Below, in pieces: positions 38,700 through 48,634 of a stretch of 64,000 nt of DNA. How positions within the stretch are numbered: the first letter of the stretch is position 1; every line of letters starts with the position of its first letter. The translations under genes were made by a program, and so were the position numbers. The notes beneath the pieces are model-generated. The model had not been told where the DNA came from. It searched no databases and saw nothing but the letters and a program-made list of their open reading frames with translations. Source of the DNA: Dokdonella sp. (lineage in GTDB: Bacteria; Pseudomonadota; Gammaproteobacteria; Xanthomonadales; Rhodanobacteraceae); assembly GCA_023228465.1 (NCBI GenBank), contig JALOBC010000004.1:62001-126000 (forward strand). Reading direction: 5' to 3'.

Positions 38700-39538
38700 C
38701 CGGCGGAGCGCCGCGCCTGCGCGACCCGCAGCTGGAACTTGAGCTTGGTCACCAGCAGGCGTTCCTCCACCGGCTTGTGCACCAGGTCGTTGGCGCCGGC
38801 ACGCAGCAGGCCCGACTGGCGCGCCGGGTTGTCATCGCCGGTCATCACCAGCACCGGCAGGTCGCGCTTGCCGTAGCCGAAATCCTCGCGGATGTGCTCG
38901 ACCAGGTCGCCGCCGCTCAGCTCGCCCTTGAGGCTCACGTCGGTCAGCACCAGGTCGGCACCGTGGCCGCGTCCCTCGGCCAGGGCGTTCTCCAGGTGTT
39001 CCAGGGCCGCTTCGGCACTGACCACGTGGAACACGGTGAAGCCGCTGTTCTCCAGCATGCGCCGCGTGGCCAGCGCCACCACGCGGCTGTCCTCGACGTA
39101 CAACACTTCACCACCAAGCTGGTCGTCCGGGTGGACGTAGCCGCGAATGAAGGCCGCCAGGGCGTCGAAGCCCAGCGACTTGTCGAAATAGTCGGTCACG
39201 TCCGCCGACAGCGATCGCGCCAGCAGGCGTTCCTGCACGTCACCGGAAACGACCACGATCGGGATATACGCCTGGGTGGCGCCGGCGCGCAGCAGGTGGG
39301 CGAACTCCAGTCCATCCATGTCCGGCAGGCGCAGGGACGTCGTCACCAGGTCGATCACCCGCGCATCGAGTTCGGCCAATGCCTGCGCGGCGGTCGCGCA
39401 GTCGATGACCTCGGCATGGGGCAGTTCTGCCTTGAGTACCCGCGCGATCAGCTGGCGCACCACGCGCGAACCATCCACGACCAGCACCTGCGGTGCGTCG
39501 CCGGCCACGTGGCGGGTCAGGGTGATGGATGCGTTCAT
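38696..39538 (-). CDS. Response regulator with two receiver domains, first one lacking the phospho-acceptor
   Basis: A 280-residue protein made of two REC domains and no output domain. In REC1 (about 16-130) the expected phospho-aspartate is replaced by serine ([11 protein letters not shown], Ser68), so it is a pseudo-receiver, although the conserved Lys120 remains. In REC2 (about 143-268) Asp200 in VLTDVSLKG and the Lys of VHKPVEE are intact. It resembles the N-terminal half of PleD-type regulators or CheY-like adaptors. Overlaps with ftsX (ATGA) and ung (GTGA) imply one operon. I see no DNA-binding or enzymatic domain, so signalling by protein contact is inferred. Confidence 0.87.
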   Translation of the reverse strand: MNASITLTRHVAGDAPQVLVVDGSRVVRQLIARVLKAELPHAEVIDCATAAQALAELDARVIDLVTTSLRLPDMDGLEFAHLLRAGATQAYIPIVVVSGDVQERLLARSLSADVTDYFDKSLGFDALAAFIRGYVHPDDQLGGEVLYVEDSRVVALATRRMLENSGFTVFHVVSAEAALEHLENALAEGRGHGADLVLTDVSLKGELSGGDLVEHIREDFGYGKRDLPVLVMTGDDNPARQSGLLRAGANDLVHKPVEERLLVTKLKFQLRVAQARRSAG

Positions 39539-40536
39539 GCGCCCGGCCGTCCGGCCGCAAGGTGGCGCGCCACCACGAGGTAGGCACCCAGCCAGCCCAG
39601 CGTGGCGCCGGCGGCCAGCACCCCCAGTGCCGCGCCCGCCCCCAGGCCACGTGCGGCCTGGGCGTCCGTCCAGGCACCCAGCAGGCGTTCCAGCGGCGCG
39701 GCCAGTGCAAATTCCAGCAGGCCCACCACGGCCAGCGCCAGCAGTGCGCCGAGCAGGCCGTACCAGAGGCCCGCATACAGGAATGGCCGCCGCACGAAGC
39801 CGTCGCTGGCGCCGATGAGCTGCATCACGGAGACTTCTTCGCGACGGGTCTGGATGTCCATGCGCACGGTATTGCCGATTACCAGCACGGTGGCCGCTGC
39901 CAGCAGGGCCGCCAGCACCGTGACCAGACGTTCGCCGAACTCCAGGATGCCCGTCAACTTGCGCCCCCAGGTCGCATCGTACTGTACGAGGTCGATGCGT
40001 GCGTCGCCACGCAGCTCGCCCACCAACGGAGGATCGTAACCCGCCGCGCTCGCTGCTGGCGTGACCACCAGCACGCTTGGCAGGGGGTTGTCGGCCATCG
40101 CATCCAGCGCGGCACCGAAGCCGGCCAGCTGGCGGAACTCGGCCAGTCCCTGTTCGGGCGTGCGCACCAGCACCGCGGCCACGTCGGCGCGTCCGCGCAG
40201 CTCTGCGGCCAAGGCCTGGGCCGCCGGCGCATCCGCGGCGGGATCGAGGAAGACCGTGATGTCGCGCGCTTCGCGCAGGCCGCCCGACCAGTGGCGGGCG
40301 TTGTCGAAGGCCAGCCAGAACAGCAGTGGCAGGGCCAGCGCCAGGCCCAGCACCAGCACCGTGAGAGCGCTGGCAAACGGCCGCGCGGCAAGCCGCCCGA
40401 GGCTGGAGAAGAAACTGTACAGATGCTGGTCGCGCCAGGCCGCGGCGCGTTCGCGCCAGCGGCGGCGCGGCGCGCGCGGGGCCGCATCCGGTGTCGTGGC
40501 GGGATCGCCCGTTCTGCGCGGCGCCTTGCCTACCAT
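39535..40536 (-). CDS. ftsX: Cell division ABC transporter permease FtsX
   Basis: A 333-residue membrane protein that, with FtsE, couples ATP hydrolysis to septal peptidoglycan hydrolase activation. An N-terminal cytoplasmic segment is followed by a first membrane helix (LTVLVLGLALALPLLFWLAF), a periplasmic ectodomain with DITVFLDP, and three more helices. The conserved RREEVSVMQLIGASDGFVRRPFLYAG coupling segment is present. The ATG at 40536 shares a base with the ftsE stop (TGATG); a GTG one codon earlier is the alternative. It is unusually followed by a response regulator rather than rpoH. Confidence 0.94.
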   Translation of the reverse strand: MVGKAPRRTGDPATTPDAAPRAPRRRWRERAAAWRDQHLYSFFSSLGRLAARPFASALTVLVLGLALALPLLFWLAFDNARHWSGGLREARDITVFLDPAADAPAAQALAAELRGRADVAAVLVRTPEQGLAEFRQLAGFGAALDAMADNPLPSVLVVTPAASAAGYDPPLVGELRGDARIDLVQYDATWGRKLTGILEFGERLVTVLAALLAAATVLVIGNTVRMDIQTRREEVSVMQLIGASDGFVRRPFLYAGLWYGLLGALLALAVVGLLEFALAAPLERLLGAWTDAQAARGLGAGAALGVLAAGATLGWLGAYLVVARHLAAGRPGA

Positions 40537-41210
40537 CACGGCGCCCCCGGTCGGAAATCGTCGATCAGGCGGCCGTGGTCGAGCACCAGCACGCGCTTGT
40601 GCATGCGCTTGAGCAGGAACAGGTCGTGGCTGGCGATCAGCACCGTCGTTCCCACCTCGCCGAAGTCGGCGAACAGGTTCATGATTTCCAGCGAAAGTTG
40701 CGGATCGAGATTCCCGGTCGGCTCGTCGGCGATGATCAGCGGCGGTTTGCCGACGATCGCGCGGGCAATGCCCACGCGTTGCTGTTCGCCGGTGGACAGG
40801 GTCTGCGGCGCGGCGCGCTCGCGTGCCAGCAGGCCGACCTTGTCCAGGGCCGCGCGCACGCGCTTGCCGATCTGTGCATGCGGGGTGCCGGTGATCAGCA
40901 GCGGCAGGGCGACATTGTCGAACACGCTGCGGTCGAGCAGCAGGCGATGATCCTGGAACACCATGCCGATGCGCCGGCGCAGGTGCGCCACGGCGCGCCC
41001 GCGCACCCGCGCCAGGTCGCGGCCCTCGACGTGCACGCGCCCGCGCGTGGGGCGTTCCAGCAAGCCGACCAGTTTCAGCAGGGTGCTCTTGCCGGCACCC
41101 GAATGGCCGGTGACGAACACCATCTCGCCTGCGGCCACCTCGAAGCTGACCGCGGCGATCACGTCCAGGCCGGTCTGGTAACGCTTGCTGACGTTGTCGA
41201 AACGGAGCAT
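40536..41210 (-). CDS. ftsE: Cell division ATP-binding protein FtsE
   Basis: A 224-residue ABC ATPase. It has Walker A GHSGAGKSTLLK, the Q-loop in VFQDHRLL, the signature LSTGEQQRVGIARAI, and Walker B LIIADEPTGNLD with the H-loop in IASHD. The MLRFDNVSKRY start and the compact size are characteristic of FtsE. The ATG at 41210 is chosen because upstream sequence in frame is proline/arginine-rich shadow. It heads the ftsE-ftsX-regulator-ung operon, separated from gspF by about 125 bp. Confidence 0.95.
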   Translation of the reverse strand: MLRFDNVSKRYQTGLDVIAAVSFEVAAGEMVFVTGHSGAGKSTLLKLVGLLERPTRGRVHVEGRDLARVRGRAVAHLRRRIGMVFQDHRLLLDRSVFDNVALPLLITGTPHAQIGKRVRAALDKVGLLARERAAPQTLSTGEQQRVGIARAIVGKPPLIIADEPTGNLDPQLSLEIMNLFADFGEVGTTVLIASHDLFLLKRMHKRVLVLDHGRLIDDFRPGAP

Positions 41211-41335
41211 GGGCAACGAGGCGGAGCTAGGGGCTGCAGATGCAATGGTCGCACGTCCCGCCGGGCTCTGGCCCGTCATCTGGGTGAGTTCCAGCCGACA
41301 CGCGGCGGCGTCCGCGGCGTGGCTGGGATCCGCGC

Positions 41336-42547
41336 TCACCGCACCATGCGGTTGAGGTCGAAGATCGGCAGCAGGATGGCGAGCACGATGAACAGCACCA
41401 CGGCGCCGACCGCGAGGATCACCGCCGGGGCGAGGATGGCGGTGAGCGCGGTCAGCCAGCGGTCGAGTTCGCGCTGCTGTTCGGCCGCCGCTTCGCCGAG
41501 CATGCGTGGCAGCTGCCCCGAGCGTTCGCCGCTGGCGATCAGGCGCAGCGCCACCGGCGGAAACTGGCCACTGTCGCCCAGCGCGCGCGAAAAGGCCGCG
41601 CCTTCGCGGACCTTGAAGGCCGCCTCGCGCAGGGCCTGCTGCATGGGCCGGCTGGACACCACGCCGGCGGCGATGCCGAGCGCATCCAGCAGGGGCACGG
41701 CGCTGGCCGAGAGCAGCGCCAGGGTGCGCGTGGCGCGCACGGTGTTGGCCGCGCGCACCAGCCGTCCGGCCAGCGGCAGGCGCAACAGCAGCACATCGCG
41801 TCGGTAGCGCAGGTGTTCGCGGCGCAGCGCGATGCGCGCCGCCACGGCCAGGCCCAGCAGCGCGAGCAGCAGCAGCCAACCCCAGACGCGCACGAAGTCC
41901 GACAGGCTGATCAGCGCGCGCGTGGCCAGTGGCAGCTCCTGCCCAAGGTTGTTGAACACGCCCACGATCTGCGGCACCACCCAGGCCAGCAGGCCCGCCA
42001 CGACCGCGATGGCGACCAGGCTGAGCAGCAGCGGATAGGCCAGCGCGGCGAGGATCTTCTGCATCAGCGCGTCGCGCGCTTCGGCGTGGTCGGCCAGCCG
42101 TTCCAGCACCGTTTCCAGCCGGCCGGACTGTTCGCCGGCGGCCACCGAAGCGCAGTGCACCGGCGGGAACACGTCGGGAAACTCGCCCATGGCGCTGGCC
42201 AGGCTGGCGCCTTCCATCACGCGGGCGCGCAGGCCCATGGTGATCGCCCGCTGGCGTTCGTTGGCGGCCTGCTCGGCGAGGGCGCCGAGCGCCTCCTCGA
42301 CCGGCAGGCCGGCGCCGATCAGGGTGGCCAGCTGGCGCGTCAGCAGGGCCAGCCCGGCGCCGCCCAGGCCGCGGCGGCCGAACGGACCGCGCGCGCGGGT
42401 CGTCCCGTCGCGGACTTCCGTCACGCTCAGGGCATTGAGTCCGCGCTCGCGCAAGGCACTGCGCACCGCGCGCGCGGTGTCGCCCTGCAGTACGCCGCGA
42501 CAGGTCCTGCCGCTGGCGTCGAGTGCCTGGTAGGCGAAGGCTGGCAT
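41336..42547 (-). CDS. gspF: Type II secretion inner-membrane protein GspF
   Basis: A 403-residue platform protein of the type II secretion or type IV pilus superfamily. It has the N-terminal AFAYQALDASGRTCRGVLQGDTARAVRSALRERGL domain, then two copies of the T2SF domain (each with a FPPVxxxxIASGExSG-type motif: FPPVHCASVAAGEQSGRL and FPPVALRLIASGERSGQL), and three membrane helices. The pattern ARAVRSALRERGL and length favour GspF over PilC. No other secretion genes lie nearby, so it is an orphan in this window. The ATG at 42547 gives the normal N-terminus. It lies upstream of ftsE on the same strand. Confidence 0.9.
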   Translation of the reverse strand: MPAFAYQALDASGRTCRGVLQGDTARAVRSALRERGLNALSVTEVRDGTTRARGPFGRRGLGGAGLALLTRQLATLIGAGLPVEEALGALAEQAANERQRAITMGLRARVMEGASLASAMGEFPDVFPPVHCASVAAGEQSGRLETVLERLADHAEARDALMQKILAALAYPLLLSLVAIAVVAGLLAWVVPQIVGVFNNLGQELPLATRALISLSDFVRVWGWLLLLALLGLAVAARIALRREHLRYRRDVLLLRLPLAGRLVRAANTVRATRTLALLSASAVPLLDALGIAAGVVSSRPMQQALREAAFKVREGAAFSRALGDSGQFPPVALRLIASGERSGQLPRMLGEAAAEQQRELDRWLTALTAILAPAVILAVGAVVLFIVLAILLPIFDLNRMVR

Positions 42548-42632
42548 GCTGCTCGCACGGTGGAGGGAACACGCGTATTGTTCCAGTGAATGCGCGTCAT
42601 GTCGCGCCGTGCGTGCCAGGCGGGAGGATGCA

Positions 42633-43028
42633 ATGGGCAGGATCGTCGCGGCTGCGCTGATAGTGGGGCTCTCCTGGCTGCTGACCGCCTGCAGCACCGT
42701 GGGACAGGTGTCCAACCTCGCCGATGCCACCTGCGCGACGGCATTCGAGGATGCGCTGGCCGCCATCCTGGTCGGCCAGGGCGAAGCGCCGGCCGACGCC
42801 AGGGCGCTGGCGGCGCGTGCGCGCATGACACTGGCCGGCGAGCAGCCCGGCCCGCGCCCATTTGCCTTGGCGGCACCTTCGGGGACCGACTACCACCTGT
42901 TCGTCGCGCCGGCGCAGCCGGCCTGCCAGTTGCGCCTGTACGGACGGGTCAAGGGGTTCACCCGCTACACCAACAATCTGACCTGGATCGATGCACGCCC
43001 GTTGCCGGCCTGCCGGTGCACGCCGTAG
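42633..43028 (+). CDS. Small putative lipoprotein
   Basis: A 131-residue precursor. The signal MGRIVAAALIVGLSWLLTAC ends in lipobox LTAC with Cys20. GGGAGG lies five bases ahead of the ATG. The mature part (about 110 residues) contains four further cysteines and a pattern PFALAAPSGTDYHLFVAP, then GRVKGFTRYTNN. I do not recognise the family. It is divergent from gspF and convergent with the TPR gene. Outer- or inner-membrane placement cannot be told with certainty. Confidence 0.68.
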   Translation: MGRIVAAALIVGLSWLLTACSTVGQVSNLADATCATAFEDALAAILVGQGEAPADARALAARARMTLAGEQPGPRPFALAAPSGTDYHLFVAPAQPACQLRLYGRVKGFTRYTNNLTWIDARPLPACRCTP

Positions 43029-43037
43029 GCGGCGGGT

Positions 43038-43367
43038 TCAATCGGCCGCAAGCCGCTTGCGCACGCGCCTGAGGAACACCTGCATTTCCTTGCGTGCCTG
43101 CTCGTCGCCGCGCGCCGCGGCGGCCTCGATGCCGCGCTCGAAGGCATGCAGGGCGGCGGCCGTGTCGCCGGCCTGTTCGTGCGCACGACCGAGCAGCTTC
43201 CACGCCGCGGAATAGCCGGGGTCGAAGCCGAGCGCATCCTGGAATGCGCCGGCCGCGGCCGCGGGGTCGCCTGCGGCGAGCAGCGCGTTGCCGAGCGAGA
43301 AGCGCAACAGGGCGCCGTCGCGCGGACCGCCCAGTTGCGCGCGCAGGCGCTCGACGAGCGTGCTCAC
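43038..43367 (-). CDS. TPR-repeat protein
   Basis: A 109-residue soluble protein with about two tetratricopeptide repeats: GALLRFSLGNALLAAGDPAAAAGAFQDALGFDPGYSAAWKLLGRA and HEQAGDTAAALHAFERGIEAA. Such repeats mediate protein contacts. The C-terminus is a basic helix (KEMQVFLRRVRKRLAAD). It lies 19 bases after the 3-hydroxybutyrate dehydrogenase-like gene in the same direction, so they are probably co-transcribed. Function unknown. Confidence 0.8.
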   Translation of the reverse strand: MSTLVERLRAQLGGPRDGALLRFSLGNALLAAGDPAAAAGAFQDALGFDPGYSAAWKLLGRAHEQAGDTAAALHAFERGIEAAAARGDEQARKEMQVFLRRVRKRLAAD

Positions 43368-43386
43368 CGGCGTGCCCCCAGCGGCT

Positions 43387-44169
43387 TCACTGCATGAACC
43401 AGCCGTGGCTGACCACGATGCTCTGGCCGGTCAGGGCATTGGTCTCGAAGCCGGCGAAGAACAGGGCGCAGGCAGCCACGTCATCCACCGTGGTGAACTC
43501 GCCGTCCACCGTTTCCTTCAACATCACCTTCTTGACCACGTCGTCCTCGGAGATTCCCAGCTCCCGTGCCTGCTCGGGAATCTGCTTTTCCACCAGCGGC
43601 GTGCGCACGAAGCCCGGGCAGATGACGTTGGCGCGCACGCCATGTTCGGCGCCTTCCTTGGCCACCACCTTGGCCAGCCCGATCAGGCCATGCTTGGCAG
43701 TGACATAGGGCGCCTTGAGCTTGCTGGCTTCCTTGGAATGCACCGAGCCCATGTAGATCACCGCGCCGCCCTTGCCGCGCGCATACATGTGGCGCAGGCA
43801 GGCGCGCGTGGTGAGGAAGGCGCCGTCCACGTGGATGGCCATCAGCTTCTTCCAGTCGGCGTAGCTGAACCGGTCGATCGGGTTGACGATCTGGATGCCG
43901 GCGTTGGACACCAGGATGTCCACCGCACCGAGCTCGCGCACCACCTGGTCCACGCCCGAATCGACCGCCGCCTCGTCGGTCACATCCATGGCGACGCCGA
44001 TCGCCTTGCCGCCCTTGGCGACCAGTTCCTGCGCGGTGGCCCTGGCGCCCGCCAGGTTCAGGTCGGCAATGGCGACGGCGGCGCCGTGCGCCGCAAAGAC
44101 CTCGGCAATGCGCTTGCCGATGCCACTGGCTGCGCCGGTCACGATGGCTACCTTCCCGTCAAGTTTCAT
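43387..44169 (-). CDS. bdhA: 3-hydroxybutyrate dehydrogenase-like SDR
   Basis: A 260-residue SDR. The cofactor loop is [20 protein letters not shown] corresponds to [10 protein letters not shown], the catalytic serine is in [23 protein letters not shown] with the Tyr-x3-Lys pair, and [11 protein letters not shown]-like [15 protein letters not shown] follows. The [24 protein letters not shown] and C-terminal [14 protein letters not shown] patterns are typical of D-3-hydroxybutyrate dehydrogenase, which oxidises 3-hydroxybutyrate to acetoacetate in PHB or ketone-body use. The ATG at 44169 starts [12 protein letters not shown]. No other PHB genes are in the window. Confidence 0.88.
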   Translation of the reverse strand: MKLDGKVAIVTGAASGIGKRIAEVFAAHGAAVAIADLNLAGARATAQELVAKGGKAIGVAMDVTDEAAVDSGVDQVVRELGAVDILVSNAGIQIVNPIDRFSYADWKKLMAIHVDGAFLTTRACLRHMYARGKGGAVIYMGSVHSKEASKLKAPYVTAKHGLIGLAKVVAKEGAEHGVRANVICPGFVRTPLVEKQIPEQARELGISEDDVVKKVMLKETVDGEFTTVDDVAACALFFAGFETNALTGQSIVVSHGWFMQ

Positions 44170-44210
44170 GGTTCGCGATCTCCTGGTGGCTGGCCTGCGC
44201 AATTGCAGGC

Positions 44211-44243
44211 AAAAAAAAGCGCCGTGCTGTCAGGCAGCGGCGC
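44211..44243 (-). terminator. Rho-independent terminator of ntrX
   Basis: On the minus strand GCGCCG (44243-44238) pairs with CGGCGC (44224-44219) with additional CTG/CAG pairs inside, followed directly by eight T residues (44218-44211). It lies about 85 bases after the ntrX stop and before the 3-hydroxybutyrate dehydrogenase start, which fits an intrinsic terminator for leftward transcription. Confidence 0.85.
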
Positions 44244-44329
44244 GAATTGGAGTGTGAATGAAACTGCTGCTTCGACCGGGAGTCCGCTCGAAGGTTCCGT
44301 GACCTGGACGGCCCACGCTCGGGCATCGT

Positions 44330-45724
<1,395 letters not shown>

Positions 45725-45813
45725 GTCCTGGCACCCTGCGTTGCGAAAATGAGACGCACAGCATAGTCCCTCGCGACGGCCACGGCGACGCCTGCGACTG
45801 CTACCCTCGGCGC

Positions 45814-46596
45814 ATGCCGAACCCGCCCCGCCCTGGCCTGTCCGCCTGCATCATCACCCTCAACGAGGCCGATCGCCTCGCCGCCTGCCTCGATTCGCTG
45901 GCCTTCTGCGACGAGTTGGTGGTGGTCGATTCCGGTTCGACCGACGGCACCCGCGAGCTTGCCCGGGCCAGGGGGGCGCGCGTGCTCGAACGGCCCTTCG
46001 ACGGCTATCGCAGGCAGAAGGATTTCGCCGTGCAGGCCGCCGCGCATGACTGGGTGTTGTGCCTGGACGCCGACGAGCGCGTGACGCCGGCGTTGCGCGC
46101 CTCGATCGAAGCCGCGCGCGCGCGGGGCTTTGCCGACGCGGCCGGCTATCGCTTCGCCCGCTGCACGACCTATTTCGGCGCGCCGCTGCGCCACGGCAAC
46201 GCCTATCCCGATCGCGTGCTGCGCCTGTTCGACCGTCGTCGCGGCGGCTGGCGCGGCGAGCGCGAGATTCACGAACAGTTGCGCGTGGATGGCCCGCTGC
46301 GGCGCCTTGGCGGGGATCTCGACCACCAGGCCTACCGCTCCCTGGCCGACCAGATGCGACGCATGGATCGCTATTCCACCCTGATGGCCGAGCATCTGCT
46401 TGGCCGCGGCAAGCGTGCGCGCATCGCCGCCATCGTGTTCAGTCCCGCCTGGCGCTTCCTGCGCGGCTACGTGCTGCGGCTCGGTTTCCTGGATGGCTGG
46501 CGCGGCCTGGTGTTTGCCCTGGTCGAAGCCAACTACGTGCGCCAGAAGGCGATCAAGCATTGGCTGCTGGCGCGCGGCTTCAGGCTTGCCCATTGA
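45814..46596 (+). CDS. Glycosyltransferase family 2, WaaE/KdtX-like (LPS core)
   Basis: A 260-residue GT-A glycosyltransferase. It begins with LSACIITLNEADRLAACLDSL, then VVVDSGSTDGTRELA, the metal-binding DADE in LCLDADERVTPAL, and ends with FLDGWRGLVFALVEANYVRQKAIKHWL. This arrangement is that of the WaaE/KdtX family, which adds a glucose to heptose I of the LPS inner core in enterobacteria. The ATG at 45814 is 90 bases from the divergent ntrX start, so they share a promoter region. Sugar and acceptor are inferred only. Confidence 0.85.
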   Translation: MPNPPRPGLSACIITLNEADRLAACLDSLAFCDELVVVDSGSTDGTRELARARGARVLERPFDGYRRQKDFAVQAAAHDWVLCLDADERVTPALRASIEAARARGFADAAGYRFARCTTYFGAPLRHGNAYPDRVLRLFDRRRGGWRGEREIHEQLRVDGPLRRLGGDLDHQAYRSLADQMRRMDRYSTLMAEHLLGRGKRARIAAIVFSPAWRFLRGYVLRLGFLDGWRGLVFALVEANYVRQKAIKHWLLARGFRLAH

Positions 46597-46653
46597 TCGA
46601 GCGCGGCGACTTGCGCAGGCCGGGTGCGGGTCAAGGTGCCAGCGCGCCGCGCA

Positions 46654-47490
46654 TCAGGCGGCACTGTTCGCTTCATCCTTGTGCAGGTCGATGCCGTAGG
46701 GCGTCCAGGTCAGTCGTTCGGCGCGCGTCTTCGCGCGGATGGCCTCGTTCTTCTCGCGCATGCCGGGCTTCAGGTAGCCGCGCGGGTGCTCCAGGTGCAC
46801 GCAGATGGCCGAATAGCGGATCGTCTTGCCGCGCACGCCGGCATGGGTGAGGCGCTCGCCCAGTTCCAGGTCCTGGCCGCCGTACTGCATGCGCTCGTCC
46901 CAGCCGTTCACGCGCAGGACATCGTCGCGCCAGACCGAAGCATTGTGCCCGTGCAGGCGCGGCTTCACTGGCGTGAGGGTGTTGAGCAGGCGACGCAGGA
47001 ATTCGTTCTTCACGCGCAGCTTCAGCGTGTGCCGTTCCAGCCCGTTGGCGGCCAGCCAGGCGTAATCGGTGGCGCGCCCGGCGAGGATGTCCTCGCGCGT
47101 GATGCGGTGCGAAAGCGCCAGCGGCAGCTTGCAGTAGCCGCCGGTGAGATAGCGGCCCCGCTCGCGCAGGGCCAGGTGGCGGGCGACGAACTCGGGATGC
47201 GGGATGCAGTCGCCATCGGTGAAGATGAGGTAGTCGCTCCTCGCCAGCAGGATGCCGCGGTTCATGCCCTTGCACTTCTGGTAGCCCTCGTCGGGTTGCC
47301 AGAAGTGGCGCAGCGGGTAGTTCATCTGCGGGCGCAGACGCTCGATCACCGCGCGGGTGTCCTCGCGCGAGCCGTCGTCCACCACCAGCACCTCGAAGTC
47401 GCGGGTGGTCTGCGTGCTGTAGCCCCACAGCACCCATTCCAGCCAGCGCGGCTCGTTGTAGGTGGCAAACATCACGGTGGCGGCAGGCAT
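46654..47490 (-). CDS. Glycosyltransferase family 2 with C-terminal galactosyltransferase-like domain
   Basis: A 278-residue GT2 protein. The N-terminus has VMFATYNEPRWLEWVLWGYSTQT and VLVVDDGSREDTRAVI; the metal motif is FTDGDCIPHPEFVARH. The C-terminal half has HGHNASVWRDDVLRVNGWDERMQYGGQDLELGERL, typical of the Glyco_transf_7C module seen in galactosyltransferase-like enzymes. It is convergent with the WaaE-like gene and divergent from the third glycosyltransferase gene. A role in LPS core decoration is likely from context but unproven. Confidence 0.85.
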   Translation of the reverse strand: MPAATVMFATYNEPRWLEWVLWGYSTQTTRDFEVLVVDDGSREDTRAVIERLRPQMNYPLRHFWQPDEGYQKCKGMNRGILLARSDYLIFTDGDCIPHPEFVARHLALRERGRYLTGGYCKLPLALSHRITREDILAGRATDYAWLAANGLERHTLKLRVKNEFLRRLLNTLTPVKPRLHGHNASVWRDDVLRVNGWDERMQYGGQDLELGERLTHAGVRGKTIRYSAICVHLEHPRGYLKPGMREKNEAIRAKTRAERLTWTPYGIDLHKDEANSAA

Positions 47491-47557
47491 GGCAGTGACA
47501 CGGCAACGTGGAAGCCGCGCATTCTAGGCGAAGCCCGGCTCGGCTACCCTTGCCGGC

Positions 47558-48541
47558 ATGTCTGCGCCTTCCGCCCTGCCGTCCGTCAGCCTGCTCGTCA
47601 TTGCCTACCGCATGGCGCCGACCATCGCCGCGGCGGTGCGCTCGGCACTGGCGCAAACCGTGCCCTGCGAGATCATTGTCTCGGACGATTCGTCCGGCGA
47701 CGCCACGCTGGCCATCGTGCGCACCCTGCTGGAAGGCTATGCCGGCCCGCACCGCGTGCGCGTGCGCAGTACGCGGCGCAATGTCGGCCTGTGTGCGCAC
47801 CTCAACGAGCTGGCTGCCGAAGCCAGCGGCGAGCTGCTGGTGTGCTGCTCGGGCGATGACATGGCCTATCCGCAGCGGGTCGAACGCCTGGCGGCGCTGT
47901 TCGCGGCGCATCCGGACGTCATGCTGGCAGGTTCGGCGGTGGATGACGTGGATGCCGAAGGCCGCCTGCTCGCGGCCGGCGTGCGCGGCCTGCCGGCGCG
48001 GATCGACCAGCGCTGGCTGCTGCGGCGCGGCAAGCTGGCCAGCGTGCTCGGTGCCTCGCTGGCGTTCCGGCGCGAACTCATCACCGGCCTGCCGCCGTTG
48101 GTCGGCAAGGTCGAGGACAACATGCTGACCCTGCGTGGCGCGCTGCTCGGCAGCTGCGCATGCGTGCCCGAGGCGCTGCTCGCCTATCGCCGCCACGCGG
48201 CCAACCTGGGTGACTGGGTGTTCGACCGCAGCACGCCAGGCTACGCCGGCTTCGAGCAGCGCCAGCGCCGCGTCGCCGCCATGTACCGCGAGATCGCCGA
48301 CGACCAGGACCGCTGCGTCGCCGCACGCGGTGATCTGCCCGCCGAGCGCCGCGCGCTCGGCGCCGAACTGGCGCACATGTACCGCCTGGAAGCGCAGATG
48401 CGCGAAGCCATCCTCGACCGCCCGCGGCGCGCGTGGCTGGGCCCGCTGTGGCGCGGACTGTGCCAGCGCGGACTGCGCCGCAAGAGCGCCGAACGGGCGC
48501 TCAAGCTGCTCGTGCCGCGGCGCTGGTTCGGCGGGCGCTGA
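47558..48541 (+). CDS. Glycosyltransferase family 2
   Basis: A 327-residue GT2 protein. The GT-A domain starts SVSLLVIAYRMAPTIAAAVRSALAQT, with IIVSDDSSGDATLAIV and the metal-binding CSGDDMAYPQRVERL. GASLAFRRELITGLPP and KVEDNMLTLRGALLG follow. The C-terminal 100 residues are helical and basic (RRAWLGPLWRGL, RRKSAERALKLL). It shares its 67-bp upstream region with the divergent second glycosyltransferase and is convergent with ntrY. The donor and acceptor are unknown. Confidence 0.84.
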   Translation: MSAPSALPSVSLLVIAYRMAPTIAAAVRSALAQTVPCEIIVSDDSSGDATLAIVRTLLEGYAGPHRVRVRSTRRNVGLCAHLNELAAEASGELLVCCSGDDMAYPQRVERLAALFAAHPDVMLAGSAVDDVDAEGRLLAAGVRGLPARIDQRWLLRRGKLASVLGASLAFRRELITGLPPLVGKVEDNMLTLRGALLGSCACVPEALLAYRRHAANLGDWVFDRSTPGYAGFEQRQRRVAAMYREIADDQDRCVAARGDLPAERRALGAELAHMYRLEAQMREAILDRPRRAWLGPLWRGLCQRGLRRKSAERALKLLVPRRWFGGR

Positions 48542-48634
48542 AACGTCAGGGAAGCGCCGCGTGCGGCTACCGCTGGCAACCGCGTCGGGCATGCGTGGCT
48601 GCGGCGATGTCACGACGCCACGATGCCACGGTGC

